This document shows, piece after piece, positions 44,735-54,714 of a stretch of DNA of 64,000 bases. The notes beneath the pieces are model-generated. The model did no database searches, had not been told where the DNA came from, and was given only the letters and a program-made list of their open reading frames with translations. Position 1 is the first letter of the stretch. The number at the start of each line of letters is the position of its first letter. This stretch comes from Flavobacterium flavigenum (lineage in GTDB: Bacteria > Bacteroidota > Bacteroidia > Flavobacteriales > Flavobacteriaceae), in the NCBI RefSeq assembly GCF_027111255.2, contig NZ_CP114285.2, positions 248,001-312,000 on the forward strand, in the 5' to 3' direction. The position numbers were made by a program, and so were the translations under genes.

Positions 44735-47700
44735 TTATAATTTTTCAATACTTGGCGGAATCAGTTTATACATTACAGGTGTTACAATTCTTGCAAGAAT
44801 TGTTGAGCTTATCAATCCACCAATCAATACAATTGCTAATGGTGATATTTGAGGATTGGGATTTACCGCCAGCGGAATCAAACCACAGATTGCGGTAACT
44901 GATGTTAAAACAACCGGAAGAAAACGGGTTTCACCAGCAATAGCAATAGCTTCATCAATTGACTTTCCTTCTTGTCGCAATTGATTGGTGAAATCGACCA
45001 AAAGGAGGGAATTTTTTACTTGAATGCCCGACAATCCAATAAAACCGATAATAGAAACCAACGACATTGGGTTTCCTGATGCTATTAAGAATAATACGCC
45101 TCCTAAAACACCTAACGGAATTATGGACATAACGATAATAATTCCTTTAAAGGTTTTGAATTGTAGTAACAAAACGGCTATGAATAAAAACGTACTCAAG
45201 ATAATTACAGAAAGGAAATTACCGCCCAAGGCATCACCTTCGGATTCTTTTTCTCCGGATAGTTTGTAATAATAGCCTTTTGACATTTCGAGCTTATCCA
45301 ATTTCGGGATAATATCTACCAGCAGGTCATTGGCTAAATAACCATCTTTTGTCATTGCACTTACTTTTGAAAAGTTTGATTTGTTAAAGTGATTTATTGC
45401 CGTTGGAGCTGTTTCAAAAGTGATGGTTGCAATCTGATTTAATGCAATGGGTGTTCCTTGAACATTATTCACATATAAATTTTTCAGAGCATCAAGATTA
45501 GAAAACTTATCTCTTGGTAATGTAATGGTTACGTTTCTGGCATCACCACGATCATCAATATAATCACCAACTGTTAAACCAGCAACAGCAAGACGTATTA
45601 TCTTATCTATATCACTGGTCAATACACCCAATGTTCTTGCTTTTTCTTTATTAATTTTTACTTTAACATCGGTTTTATAAGTGTTCAGTTCATTGTTTAT
45701 ATAAACCGTTCCTTCCTGATTTCGCAAAATGGTTTCTACTTGAGAAGATAGTTTGCGTAAAACTTCCTGGTCTTCGCCAAATAAACGCACTACGATATTG
45801 GCTTCCAATGGTGTACCTTGTTCAAAATCTTTTACTTCTACTTTAGCAAAAGGCATCGTTTTAAATTTTTCGCGCAATTCTTGTATAAGAATCGTTTTTT
45901 CTGAAGGTTTTGCTTCGTCTTCTAGTTGTACAAAAATTTGAGCAAAATCAGATTTTCTATCCTGTGGATGCACATTGTAATAAATCTGCGGATTTCCTTT
46001 TCCCACATTTGAAGTGTAATACACAATTTCTTTGTGGTTTTTCAATTCTTTTTCCACGATTTTTGTCACCCTGTCACTTTCTGAAATATTAGCTTGCAGT
46101 GGCATTTTTATATTGATAAGAAACATTGGTTTTTCCGAAGTTGGAAATAGTTTAAATCCAGCAACTGAAAACAAACCGAAAGCCAAACCACTTAACAATA
46201 AAGAAATGCCTATGGTAACTTTAGGATACTTTAATGCTTTTGGCATTATGTTTTTATAAGAATTCGTAAGGAACTTTTGCAAATATTGAAGAAATATATT
46301 TCCGCCTTCGTGTTCGTGTGTTTTAAGGAATCGACTTCCTAAAAATGGTACCAATGTCAATGCTACAATCATAGAAGCCAATACGCTTGTGATAACCGCC
46401 ATAGGTAAGCTGCGGATAAATTCTCCTGCCATATCCGGAAGAAAAGCCAGTGGTATGAAGGCAATCACCAAAGTAGCGGTAGTGCCTACAACAGCAACAC
46501 CTATTTGTCTTGTACCTTTTAAAACGGCATCCATTTTAGAATGTCCTTCACGGAGCCAGCGTTCGATATTTTCTACAACAACGATACTATCATCAACTAA
46601 TAACCCTAAAGCAACGACCAACCCAACAATACTCAATTGGTTTAAAGAATACCCTAAAGCATTCATTGCAATTAATCCTAAAGCCAATGATAAAGGGATA
46701 GAAATCATAACTATACCAGATGCTCTTAATCCTAATGGAACTAATGTAATGACAACCAAAAGAATCGCCAATCCAAAATCAAAACCTAAATGTCCCAAAC
46801 GTTTTGCTACCATATCAGCTTGGTCAAAGTTTTTAACCAATTTGATATTTGGAGGCAAATCTTTAGAGAATGCCTCCACTATTGGTAAATATTCTTTTTG
46901 AACATCGCTAATGTTTACGTTGTCTTTCATTCCGGCAGTAACCAAAACGCATCGGTGTCCGTTAATTCTTGTAATATGATAGGGCACTTCCGATTTGTAG
47001 CTTACATCAGCTACATCTTTCATATAGATGATTTTTCCATTAGCATTGTAAATAACTGTATTGGCTACATCATCAGCATTTTTGAATTTACCGCTTGTTT
47101 TTACGTTGAATACTTTGGTATCCATATCAATGCTTCCGCCAGGAATATCAGCAGCTTCACTTTGTAAACTTCCCATTACTACATTTAATGGAATTCTTAA
47201 TTGTGCCAATTTCTCCAAATTCAAATCTACCCGGATTTCCTGTTCTGGAATTCCGCTGTATTTTACCTCTTTAAGATTGGTTATTTTTTCAATTTTTTTC
47301 TTTAGTTTATCCGCTTCATCGCGTAATTTTTTGTCAGACGCATTTTCGGAAACCAATGCCACCTGAAGAATTTTTACATCCGAAGACGAAATTTTCTCCG
47401 TTTTAATCTGATAAATATCTTTTGGTAATTCACTGTTTTTAAGCGCATTCATCTCAGTAGAGATTTCCTGATATTTATTATCAACATCTACTCCGTATTT
47501 GAATTTTACTTGAAAAGCGGCTACACCATCTTCTACGGTTGTTAGTATTTTTTCGATATTTTCCAATCCGTAAATCTTGTTTTCGATAGGTTTTACGACT
47601 TGTTCTTCCATATCTTTCGGACTAGTACCTGGATAAATAACCGTAATCAAATATTGAGGTGGGTGAGTGGAAGGGTCTTCAGCTCTTGGCATCGTGAATA

Positions 47701-47785
47701 AGGTTAGCACACCAACCACAGCGACTAGCAGTGCTAGAATCAGTGTAAACTGATAATTCTTAACGGAAAAGTTTGTGATTTTCAT
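44735..47785 (-). CDS. RND efflux permease (second system)
   Basis: 1016-residue inner-membrane pump with the twofold RND layout: first membrane helix (about 12-30), periplasmic domain, helix bundle from about 330, second periplasmic domain from about 545, second bundle from about 845. The first bundle contains GLVVALGLLVDDSIVVVENI with the paired Asp residues for proton transfer. It starts PRAEDPSTHPPQ, a hallmark of a subgroup of bacteroidotal HAE-type pumps. Encoded 9 bp after its adaptor in the TetR-TolC-adaptor-pump operon. Substrate unknown. Confidence 0.93.
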   Translation of the reverse strand: MKITNFSVKNYQFTLILALLVAVVGVLTLFTMPRAEDPSTHPPQYLITVIYPGTSPKDMEEQVVKPIENKIYGLENIEKILTTVEDGVAAFQVKFKYGVDVDNKYQEISTEMNALKNSELPKDIYQIKTEKISSSDVKILQVALVSENASDKKLRDEADKLKKKIEKITNLKEVKYSGIPEQEIRVDLNLEKLAQLRIPLNVVMGSLQSEAADIPGGSIDMDTKVFNVKTSGKFKNADDVANTVIYNANGKIIYMKDVADVSYKSEVPYHITRINGHRCVLVTAGMKDNVNISDVQKEYLPIVEAFSKDLPPNIKLVKNFDQADMVAKRLGHLGFDFGLAILLVVITLVPLGLRASGIVMISIPLSLALGLIAMNALGYSLNQLSIVGLVVALGLLVDDSIVVVENIERWLREGHSKMDAVLKGTRQIGVAVVGTTATLVIAFIPLAFLPDMAGEFIRSLPMAVITSVLASMIVALTLVPFLGSRFLKTHEHEGGNIFLQYLQKFLTNSYKNIMPKALKYPKVTIGISLLLSGLAFGLFSVAGFKLFPTSEKPMFLINIKMPLQANISESDRVTKIVEKELKNHKEIVYYTSNVGKGNPQIYYNVHPQDRKSDFAQIFVQLEDEAKPSEKTILIQELREKFKTMPFAKVEVKDFEQGTPLEANIVVRLFGEDQEVLRKLSSQVETILRNQEGTVYINNELNTYKTDVKVKINKEKARTLGVLTSDIDKIIRLAVAGLTVGDYIDDRGDARNVTITLPRDKFSNLDALKNLYVNNVQGTPIALNQIATITFETAPTAINHFNKSNFSKVSAMTKDGYLANDLLVDIIPKLDKLEMSKGYYYKLSGEKESEGDALGGNFLSVIILSTFLFIAVLLLQFKTFKGIIIVMSIIPLGVLGGVLFLIASGNPMSLVSIIGFIGLSGIQVKNSLLLVDFTNQLRQEGKSIDEAIAIAGETRFLPVVLTSVTAICGLIPLAVNPNPQISPLAIVLIGGLISSTILARIVTPVMYKLIPPSIEKL

Positions 47786-47793
47786 ACGATTCT

Positions 47794-48837
47794 TTATTTA
47801 ATGATTTTTATCGTTGATTGTTCGTTGAGATAAGCACTGTTGGATATAACAATTTGATCCGTTTTTTGAAGACCATCTTTGATAAATACTTTCTTGTTTT
47901 CAAATTTGGCAATTGTAATAGGCTGGCGTTTTACTTTGTTGTTCTCAACGATAAATACAAATGCCTTATCTCCATCGGCTTCAATAAGTGAGCTATACGG
48001 AATGATGATAAAGTCTTCTGTTCTCTCTGCTTTAATTGCTGCTTTTCCAAACATTCCTACAGCCGGCTTGCTATTTTTCATATTTAGTTTTAATTCCACC
48101 TGAAAAGAACCCAATGCTGCATCCGCAGCTTGTGATTTTCTAAAAACAGAAGCCTCAAAGTGTTCATTTGGATAACCATCGAGAGTGACAGTCGCTTTCT
48201 GACCTATTTTTACAGCTGCCCATTCTTGGTCTGTCAAACCAATTTTAAGCAGGTAATTATTGTTTTGAGTGGTTTCATTTATCGCCAAAATGGGAGAACC
48301 TGGACCAACTACTTCACCTTCATTAGCTATTTTTGCTGTCACAAAACCATCGGCAGCAGCATAAATTTTTGCATAACGAGCATTAAAAGCAACGGCCTCT
48401 TTTTGTTTTCTGGCAATATCCAAACCCGTTTTGGTATTTTGAAGATGCTCTAAAGTATATACGCTGTCTTTGAAAAGATTTACAGCACGAGTATAATCAC
48501 GCTCGTATTTCTTAACATTCAAATCCGATTGATTCAAACCCGAACTGATTTCGGTTTGATCTAAAGTTGCCAAAAGTTGTCCTTTTTTGAAAAACTGACC
48601 TTCTTCTACATAAATTTGACTTACCACACCACCAATTTTAAAACCATAATTAGCTTGGTTTTCTGTGGTTACTAAACCCGATGCGTTGATGTTACTTGCA
48701 AGTGCCAAGGATTGAACTGTGGCTGTTTTTATCGAAATAATATCGGCGTTTTCAAAGGCTTTCTGTTCTTTTGACTCTTCTTTACAAGCATAAAAAAGAG
48801 GAAGTGCGAATAGGATAATTATTAATTTATTACTCAT
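47794..48837 (-). CDS. RND efflux periplasmic adaptor lipoprotein
   Basis: About 347 residues from the ATG at 48837. The frame extends upstream to 48912, but the later start gives a lipoprotein signal, MSNKLIIILFALPLFYAC (Cys18). Lipoyl half-motifs: GGVVSQIYVEEGQFFKKGQL and YAAADGFVTAKIANEGEVVG, separated by a short helical hairpin. Then beta-barrel and C-terminal domains. Partner of the pump encoded 9 bp downstream and of the TolC-like protein upstream. Confidence 0.92.
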   Translation of the reverse strand: MSNKLIIILFALPLFYACKEESKEQKAFENADIISIKTATVQSLALASNINASGLVTTENQANYGFKIGGVVSQIYVEEGQFFKKGQLLATLDQTEISSGLNQSDLNVKKYERDYTRAVNLFKDSVYTLEHLQNTKTGLDIARKQKEAVAFNARYAKIYAAADGFVTAKIANEGEVVGPGSPILAINETTQNNNYLLKIGLTDQEWAAVKIGQKATVTLDGYPNEHFEASVFRKSQAADAALGSFQVELKLNMKNSKPAVGMFGKAAIKAERTEDFIIIPYSSLIEADGDKAFVFIVENNKVKRQPITIAKFENKKVFIKDGLQKTDQIVISNSAYLNEQSTIKIIK

Positions 48838-48923
48838 AAATTTAAAAATGTTTTTTTGGTATTCGTGACCCGAGCCTGAAAGGCGAACTGACGTAGTTAT
48901 TGGTGATTTCATTGTTTTAATTT

Positions 48924-50261
48924 TTAATTGTTAAAAGTAAAAGTGGCATTGGCTCTTTCTAATTCGGCGAAAGCTATCCAGGAATTATAAAGGGCAATAT
49001 TGGTATTGAGCTGGGCATTTACCCATTGGTTTTGTGCATCCAGAAGCTCAATGTAAATAGCTTGTCCTTCTTTATACAATTTGGTTATATCGTCATTGTA
49101 TTTTTTGGCTGATTGCTTTTGATTTTTGTTGGCATTGAATTGTTCTAAAGCTGATGTCAAATTATTCTGTGAAACCTGAAACTGAAGTAGTAATTGCTGT
49201 TTTACGTTATCAATTTGAGAACTGATTTTTTTATCATCTTCTTGAACTTGTTTGAGTTTGAATTCGTTTTTATTTCCCGAAAAAATATTTATCTCTAAAC
49301 TCACACCTGCAAAATAATAACGAGAGTCTTTGTTTACGTCAAAATCGAAATCTTGAAATCCAACATCGGCAAAACCGCCTACTTTTGGAAACCAATAGGA
49401 TTCTGTGAGCTTCCCAACGGTCTTATTTAATTCTTTTACCTGCGTTAATTTTAGTAATTCTTCTCTGTTTTGAGTGTTTTCTGAAATAGCTTCCATTGGC
49501 AAAGCTTCGTTTTTATCTACTTCAATTGGAGCATCTAGTTTTTCATTGAGTAAAAAATTAAAATACGATTGTGCATTTTTACTAACTTGTTTTGCTGTTT
49601 CTAAGTTGGCTTGAATGCGAATCACTTCATTATCGCTTCGCAAAACGGCGGTGCGGTTTATTTTATCGTTTCGGAATAAAGCTTGATTTACTCTTTGATT
49701 TTCGGTTACCAATGCCAAAGTTTCCTGATAAATTTTAATTCCTTCAACCGATTGGAGGTATTTGTAGTAGGCTATTTTTATCTCCTTAACTAATTCCCTT
49801 TGATAGATTTCCATCTCTATTTTTTGCAAAGACATCTGCTGACTTTTAATTCTCTTATTATAGATTATTTCAAAATTCAGCAAGGGCATTGTGGTATGAA
49901 TTTTGGCATCATAGAAATTGTCTGGATTAATTAAAACGGACTGATTTTCTAAAGTTGGAAAAGCATTGGAATTGGTTATTTGATTCAAAGTATTATAAAC
50001 CGGATTCAACATATCTCCAATCGGAATATCAATTGTTCGTCCTCCATCAGCTATCGTATAAGTTCCATTTAAGGAAACGGTCGGGTAGAACATAGATTTA
50101 GCTTCTTTTAAAGCATACATACTTTTGTTAATATCGAAGTTGTGCTGTTTTATTACTTCGTTGTTTTTTAGTCCAGCTTCAATGTAGCCGTCCAGCTTAG
50201 TCTGTGAATATCCTTGACATCCCAGTACCATTGTTGTTAGAATTAGGGCTTTTTTTATCAT
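48924..50261 (-). CDS. TolC-like outer membrane efflux protein
   Basis: 445 residues with a signal peptide (MIKKALILTTMVLGCQGYSQ) and two OEP repeats of long helices; the second starts near GGFADVGFQDFDFDV. No lipobox at the right place, unlike the channel of the first efflux operon. Located between tetR and the adaptor gene. Confidence 0.9.
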   Translation of the reverse strand: MIKKALILTTMVLGCQGYSQTKLDGYIEAGLKNNEVIKQHNFDINKSMYALKEAKSMFYPTVSLNGTYTIADGGRTIDIPIGDMLNPVYNTLNQITNSNAFPTLENQSVLINPDNFYDAKIHTTMPLLNFEIIYNKRIKSQQMSLQKIEMEIYQRELVKEIKIAYYKYLQSVEGIKIYQETLALVTENQRVNQALFRNDKINRTAVLRSDNEVIRIQANLETAKQVSKNAQSYFNFLLNEKLDAPIEVDKNEALPMEAISENTQNREELLKLTQVKELNKTVGKLTESYWFPKVGGFADVGFQDFDFDVNKDSRYYFAGVSLEINIFSGNKNEFKLKQVQEDDKKISSQIDNVKQQLLLQFQVSQNNLTSALEQFNANKNQKQSAKKYNDDITKLYKEGQAIYIELLDAQNQWVNAQLNTNIALYNSWIAFAELERANATFTFNN

Positions 50262-50279
50262 ATTACATTGTTTTTAAAT

Positions 50280-50292
50280 TGAACATTGTTCA
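50280..50292. promoter_or_regulatory. TetR-type operator copy between tetR and tolC genes
   Basis: TGAACATTGTTCA, two TGAAC half-sites in inverted order with a 3-bp spacer. Same half-sites as at 50967-50979. A further half-site TTGAAC follows at 50299. Confidence 0.65.
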
Positions 50293-50311
50293 TTTTTTTG
50301 AACAAAAAATT

Positions 50312-50929
50312 TTATAGTTTTTCTATTATTTTTAAATACTCATTATAACCATCAAGCAAGATGGTATCTGGGTTTGTGAACTTAACACCTGTGATTCTCT
50401 GCCGAATTTGGAGACAGCACATACCGTGAACCAAACTCCAAACCATAAACGAAAGCGGTTCTATTTTATGCCCAATAAAATGCCCTTTATAAATGCATTC
50501 TTCAATGGTTTTTTTAACACGTCCAAAAGTTGCCGCACCTTCATCCCAATCATCATTTTTAGTACTTTCCAAAAACTCCATTGGTGCTTTCAAGTTAAAC
50601 ATCAAATCATACATTTCAGAATTTTCCAAAGCAAATTTTATATAAACAAGTCCCATTTTTCGGAGTCGTTCCATTGGATCTTCTATATTGAATAATTCCT
50701 CAAAATAGCCACCCAATTCCTGAAATCCTATGGAGTGTAGGTCGTGTAAAATGGCATTTTTATCTTTAAAATATACATAGACAGTTCCTACACTATAATC
50801 AATTTCATCTGCAATATTTCTAATAGTAGTTTGCTCAATACCTTTTTCAATAAAAAGTCTTTTTGCTCCTTTTAAAATTAATGCTTTTAATGCTTCTTTT
50901 TCCCGTGCTTTTCTATCTCCTATACTCAT
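50312..50929 (-). CDS. TetR-family repressor of the efflux operon
   Basis: 205 residues. The N-terminal TetR HTH is clear: LILKGAKRLFIEKGIEQTTI, RNIADEIDYSVGTVYVYFKD. The C-terminal ligand domain (about 75-205) resembles the WHG/TetR_C group, with MVWSLVHGMCCLQI near the end. It is the first gene of the operon tetR, tolC, adaptor, pump. Its promoter and the following gap both carry TGAAC-N3-GTTCA, so negative autoregulation relieved by a pump substrate is likely. Confidence 0.9.
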   Translation of the reverse strand: MSIGDRKAREKEALKALILKGAKRLFIEKGIEQTTIRNIADEIDYSVGTVYVYFKDKNAILHDLHSIGFQELGGYFEELFNIEDPMERLRKMGLVYIKFALENSEMYDLMFNLKAPMEFLESTKNDDWDEGAATFGRVKKTIEECIYKGHFIGHKIEPLSFMVWSLVHGMCCLQIRQRITGVKFTNPDTILLDGYNEYLKIIEKL

Positions 50930-50946
50930 ACTCTAAAATTATTTGA

Positions 50947-50979
50947 CAAATGTATGTTATATTTTTTGAACAACGTTCA
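50947..50979 (-). promoter_or_regulatory. tetR promoter with overlapping operator
   Basis: Minus strand: operator TGAACGTTGTTCA (50979-50967), 12 bp, then TACATTTG (50954-50947), an exact TAnnTTTG -7 box. The TTG of a -33 element falls inside the operator, so a bound repressor would block polymerase. Confidence 0.7.
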
Positions 50980-50993
50980 TTTTTTTAAATATT

Positions 50994-52126
50994 TTACTTT
51001 TTTTCTAATGTAAATGAATTTGTAATATTTAAATTAATGAATTTACCCTTCAAAATCTTCATATCATCACTCATTTTTCTATCTAAAACTTTGGCATAAT
51101 GTTGTGTAGTTCTCAAATTTTTATGTCCTAACATTTTACTCACACTTTCAATAGGAACCCCATTTGTAAGGATAGGATAGGTAGTAGTTTATCTTCATTA
51201 TTATTTTGTGGATGATCGGAATATTTATCAATAATAATTTGTGTAACTGGAAGTATTGGAATATTGGAAGCTGATTCGGTTTTTTGTCTGTGGGTGAATA
51301 TCCATTTCTCGCCGTCAATCCCGCAGCTTATATGAGACTTTGTTAAGTTTTTGACATCTATGTAAGCCAAACAAAAAGGAAGATGTCACGAACTAATGAA
51401 AGTCTCTTTGTCTTGAAATCTTTCTCGATAATATTTTGAATTTCTTTTTCAGATAAATAAACTCTCTTAACTTCTTTAACTTTCGATTTATAGTTTACAA
51501 ATGGATTTTTATCCAGTCAGTCATTGGCCAAGCAAAGCTTCATAATTTCACTAAAGTTCTTGATATACTTAACTGCGGTGTTATTGGCACAGTTCCGAAC
51601 GCTTCTTAACCAAAATTCATATTCAGTTATAAAAGCGCGATCTATTTTGTTTATCTCGATATCGGAAACTTTGTATTTCCATTGCAAGAATTCTATTGTA
51701 TGACTCAACGATGTTTTATAAAGTTCTAATGTTCCTGGTGCATATTCTTTACCAACCAATTCTTTTATTTTGTTGTTGTGGTATTGGAATATTGAGATTA
51801 GCATTCTGGAGCGTTCATCTGATTTATAGTAATTTATTTTTTAGTGTTTCAGATGTTACTGGAATACTTTTGTGATTTAATTCCAATTGTGCATCAATAA
51901 TTTGTGTTCTTGTAATATCAAGATGACTATTTATTAAACTTGCTTCAGCTGATCTTCCTTTCATTCTGCCTGTTTCTTTACACCATTTGGAGATTTCAAC
52001 AAATCTGTTTGAACTTAACTCAATTCGTTTACCATTAATAGGAATTCGTGCGTAGATAGGAACTAAACTGCTTGCGCTGGCTTTTGCACTCTTTGCGTGA
52101 AAGAGTATTAATAGTTTTGTTTTCAT
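50994..52126 (-). pseudogene. Tyrosine recombinase (conjugative-transposon type integrase), inactivated
   Basis: Pieces in order on the minus strand: N-terminal arm-binding domain (52126-51824, MKTKLLILFHAKSAKASASS), then a frameshift. Next comes the core-binding domain (51804-51517, KEYAPGTLELYKTSLSHTIE), then a TGA where these proteins have Trp (ANDstopLDKNPF). The catalytic domain start follows (KEVKRVYLSEKEIQNIIEKD, TYIDVKNLTKSHI, WIFTHRQKT), and the end (VSKMLGHKNLRTTQHYAKVL). Between KLLPILS and LTNGVPIE about 40 residues including the HxxR box are deleted. At least three lesions, so it cannot be active. It marks the border of a former mobile element. Confidence 0.85.
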
Positions 52127-52532
52127 CGTGGTAACCTTTTAATGATTAATAAATTTAATTCTAAAAAGACTACTTCACAAGATGTTCATTTATTAAACCT
52201 GTTGTTGAACTGGTTCGCAACCCTTGTAAATGTTAGCTCGAGATAAAAATCGGTTACCCTAAATGATACGGTTTCAAGGTAACCGAATTTATCCCTTTCG
52301 GTATACTCATGAATGAATAATTTGACTGATGCTAAAAAGAAAAAACCCTATAAATCATAAGATTTAAAGGGTTTTAGTTCAATTTGTATTTGTACTAGCG
52401 CAGAAAATTGATATCATTTTATTTTTAGTTTTGCCACAAAATGTACTCTGATATTTTTTAATTTATTTAATGTAAAAGATACAGCCTTAATTTTTTGTAG
52501 AAAAAAGGTTTTCATTCTACCAGATTTTAACC
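52127..52532. other. Intergenic stretch with a terminator
   Basis: No gene supported. It holds the hairpin at 52342-52376. The integrase promoter would have been at its left end. The rest is AT-rich with no further structure seen. Confidence 0.5.
52342..52376. terminator. Terminator hairpin
   Basis: AAAACCCTATAAATC and GATTTAAAGGGTTTT pair with one mismatch around a 4-nt loop, with A and T runs on the two sides, so it may act in both directions. It probably ends the AraC (52533) transcript. Confidence 0.75.
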
Positions 52533-53429
52533 TTAATTAAAAAATTGTTCTCTATATTCGGTAGGTGTTAAACCAACTTCTTTTTTAAAAAGCCTTGAAA
52601 AATAGGGTGGATTTTCAAAACCTAATTGATAAGCAGTTTCTGCTACGGTTTTATCGGTATTCATTAAAATATTCTTGGCTTCGATAACCAATGCGATATG
52701 AATATGTTCCAGTGCTGTTTTGCCTGTTTCTTGTTTTAATAAATCACTTAAATATTTTGGTGACAGGGATAACTTTCCAGCCATATATTTTACAGATGGC
52801 AGGCCTTTTCTTTGAAGATCTCCATCTTCAAAATATTGTTTCAGTATGTCAGTAAATTTAGTGATTATGGTACCTGATAAAGAAGATCTATTTAAGAATT
52901 GTCGCTTATAAAAACGCTGGGCGTATTTTAGAATAGAATCTATATGGGTAAGTATTATATCTTTACTGTACTCATCCTGATTATTGTAATATTCCAGCTT
53001 TATCTTGTTGAATAACTCCCATATAATGTGTTCTTCTTTTGGAGAGAGGTGTAAAGCTTCGTTTACCTCGTAATCAAAATATCCATATTTATTTATTTCT
53101 GAATGAAGGTTATGATTCACTAAAAAATCTTCGTGGATATATAATAGAAATCCTTTTTCACTTGTTTCCACATTATTCATTAATATTTTCTGATGCGGTT
53201 TTAAAAAAGCTAAGGATCCATTTTCGTGGTCGTATTTTGTTTTACCGTATTGAAATATCCCTGATTTTAATTTTGTTAAGGCAATTGTATAAAATGCCAT
53301 AGTAAATTCCCTCTCGATGAAAGTACATTTTTCTGACTCCTCAAAAGTTAGGATGCCCATCAGTGGATTTTCAGGCGGTGGAAATCCGTTTAATTTATAA
53401 AGCTCATTTATCGTTTTGTAATGTTTCAT
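52533..53429 (-). CDS. AraC-family transcriptional regulator (paralogue 2)
   Basis: 298 residues, same length as the regulator at 42012 and similar throughout: YFDYEVNEALHLSPKEEHII here against YFDYDVNEALHLSPSEE there, and both share KYAQRFYKRQF. HTH pair at the C-terminus: MAGKLSLSPKYLSDLLKQET and TAYQLGFENPPYFSRLFKKE. It lies 150 bp downstream of an Old Yellow Enzyme gene on the same strand. Each paralogue sits beside NAD(P)H oxidoreductase genes, suggesting a duplicated regulator-reductase theme. Confidence 0.9.
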   Translation of the reverse strand: MKHYKTINELYKLNGFPPPENPLMGILTFEESEKCTFIEREFTMAFYTIALTKLKSGIFQYGKTKYDHENGSLAFLKPHQKILMNNVETSEKGFLLYIHEDFLVNHNLHSEINKYGYFDYEVNEALHLSPKEEHIIWELFNKIKLEYYNNQDEYSKDIILTHIDSILKYAQRFYKRQFLNRSSLSGTIITKFTDILKQYFEDGDLQRKGLPSVKYMAGKLSLSPKYLSDLLKQETGKTALEHIHIALVIEAKNILMNTDKTVAETAYQLGFENPPYFSRLFKKEVGLTPTEYREQFFN

Positions 53430-53580
53430 AAGCGCTGTTCTTACTTAATATTATAATCTTTTTTAAAACAACTAAAAGTTTTCAGCCTTCATTACATTAT
53501 ACTTTTGTAACAATTACGGTTAATTTTTCTGATTTTTTCTATTTTACCTTAAAAAAATTGCAACCTATAAAATTTAAAGG

Positions 53581-54714
53581 TTAATCCTTCACCTGAAAAA
53601 ATCCCTTGGCTATTTGAATGAACTCCTGCAGTTTTTTGGGTATCGCCAGTTCATCTGCTTTAGACATACTTAAAACTTCTTCTGCTTTTTCTTCATCAGA
53701 AGCAAGCTCTACCCAATTTGGATTGATAATAAGACCGTGTCCAACAGCCACCAACGACAACCCCATCTTTATTGCCTCGATAGCATCTTTGAACTGTTTG
53801 ATGCCTCCCGCAGCAATCACTGGAACTCTGTGATGAACGTGATCAAGTACCAATTTTAAAATAGTCTCATCCCTGTTTTCATTATCTATAGGCTTTTGCG
53901 TCAGCAGATCTGTAAGTGAAACGTGCAGATAATCAATCCCGCATTCAATGAGTTTATCAATCAACGGCAGGATATCTTTCACTCTATAACTTTCAGGCTC
54001 TTCTGGTGATATTCTGAAACCTATTATAAATGGTTGGTCTGCATACTTTTTAATTACACTCTGAATTTCTTTGATCAATTCTACTGCAAAGTTCATTCGT
54101 TTTTCGGCAGATCCACCCCAGTGATCTGTTCTTTGATTATAATAGGGTGAAAAGAAATTTTGCAATAGGAATCCATGAGCGCCATGCAGTTCTACTCCGT
54201 CAAAACCTGCCCTTATTGCTCTGTGAGCAGTTTCGCCAAAAGCTTTTATCATTTCCAGAATTTCTTCATTTGAAAGTTCACGAGATATAACACCTCCTTC
54301 ATAAAACATAGACGGTGCTAATGCTATAGGACTTGCACTTACCGGAATACTATCAGGAATAAGATTCAAAACTGCTTTATTTCCAGCGTGATAAATTTGA
54401 AGTATTGCAGGTGAGCCGCCTTTTTTTGCTGCAGCGGCCATTTTTTTAAGCCCTGGCAGAAAAGAGTCGTCGTAAGAGGCATATTCATTGTTAAAACCAA
54501 TTCCGTTGGCCATAACTCTCGTACAGCCTGTTATTACCAGGCCAACGTTTCCGCTTCGGGCTTCATAATGCTTTATTTCATCATCTGATACTGTATAATC
54601 ATCATTGCTGGCCCAGGTTGTCATTGGTGCCATGGCAATCCTGTTTTTAGTTTCGATCCCGTTTTTAAATGTAAAACTTTGGAATAATTGTTTTGTATCT
54701 GTTGTCTGGCTCAT
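53581..54714 (-). CDS. NADH:flavin oxidoreductase of the Old Yellow Enzyme family
   Basis: 377-residue FMN-dependent TIM barrel. Recognisable: NRIAMAPMTTWAS at the first strands, the paired His-Ala-Gly region LQIYHAGNKAV, GVELHGAHGFLLQNFFSPYY with substrate-binding His and the NQRTDHWGGSAEKRMNF motif, and the FMN phosphate loop VIAAGGIKQFKDA. Such enzymes reduce activated C=C bonds of enones and quinone-like electrophiles. That agrees with the detoxification theme elsewhere in the window. Not a 2,4-dienoyl-CoA reductase type, since the iron-sulfur extension is missing. Confidence 0.92.
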   Translation of the reverse strand: MSQTTDTKQLFQSFTFKNGIETKNRIAMAPMTTWASNDDYTVSDDEIKHYEARSGNVGLVITGCTRVMANGIGFNNEYASYDDSFLPGLKKMAAAAKKGGSPAILQIYHAGNKAVLNLIPDSIPVSASPIALAPSMFYEGGVISRELSNEEILEMIKAFGETAHRAIRAGFDGVELHGAHGFLLQNFFSPYYNQRTDHWGGSAEKRMNFAVELIKEIQSVIKKYADQPFIIGFRISPEEPESYRVKDILPLIDKLIECGIDYLHVSLTDLLTQKPIDNENRDETILKLVLDHVHHRVPVIAAGGIKQFKDAIEAIKMGLSLVAVGHGLIINPNWVELASDEEKAEEVLSMSKADELAIPKKLQEFIQIAKGFFQVKD

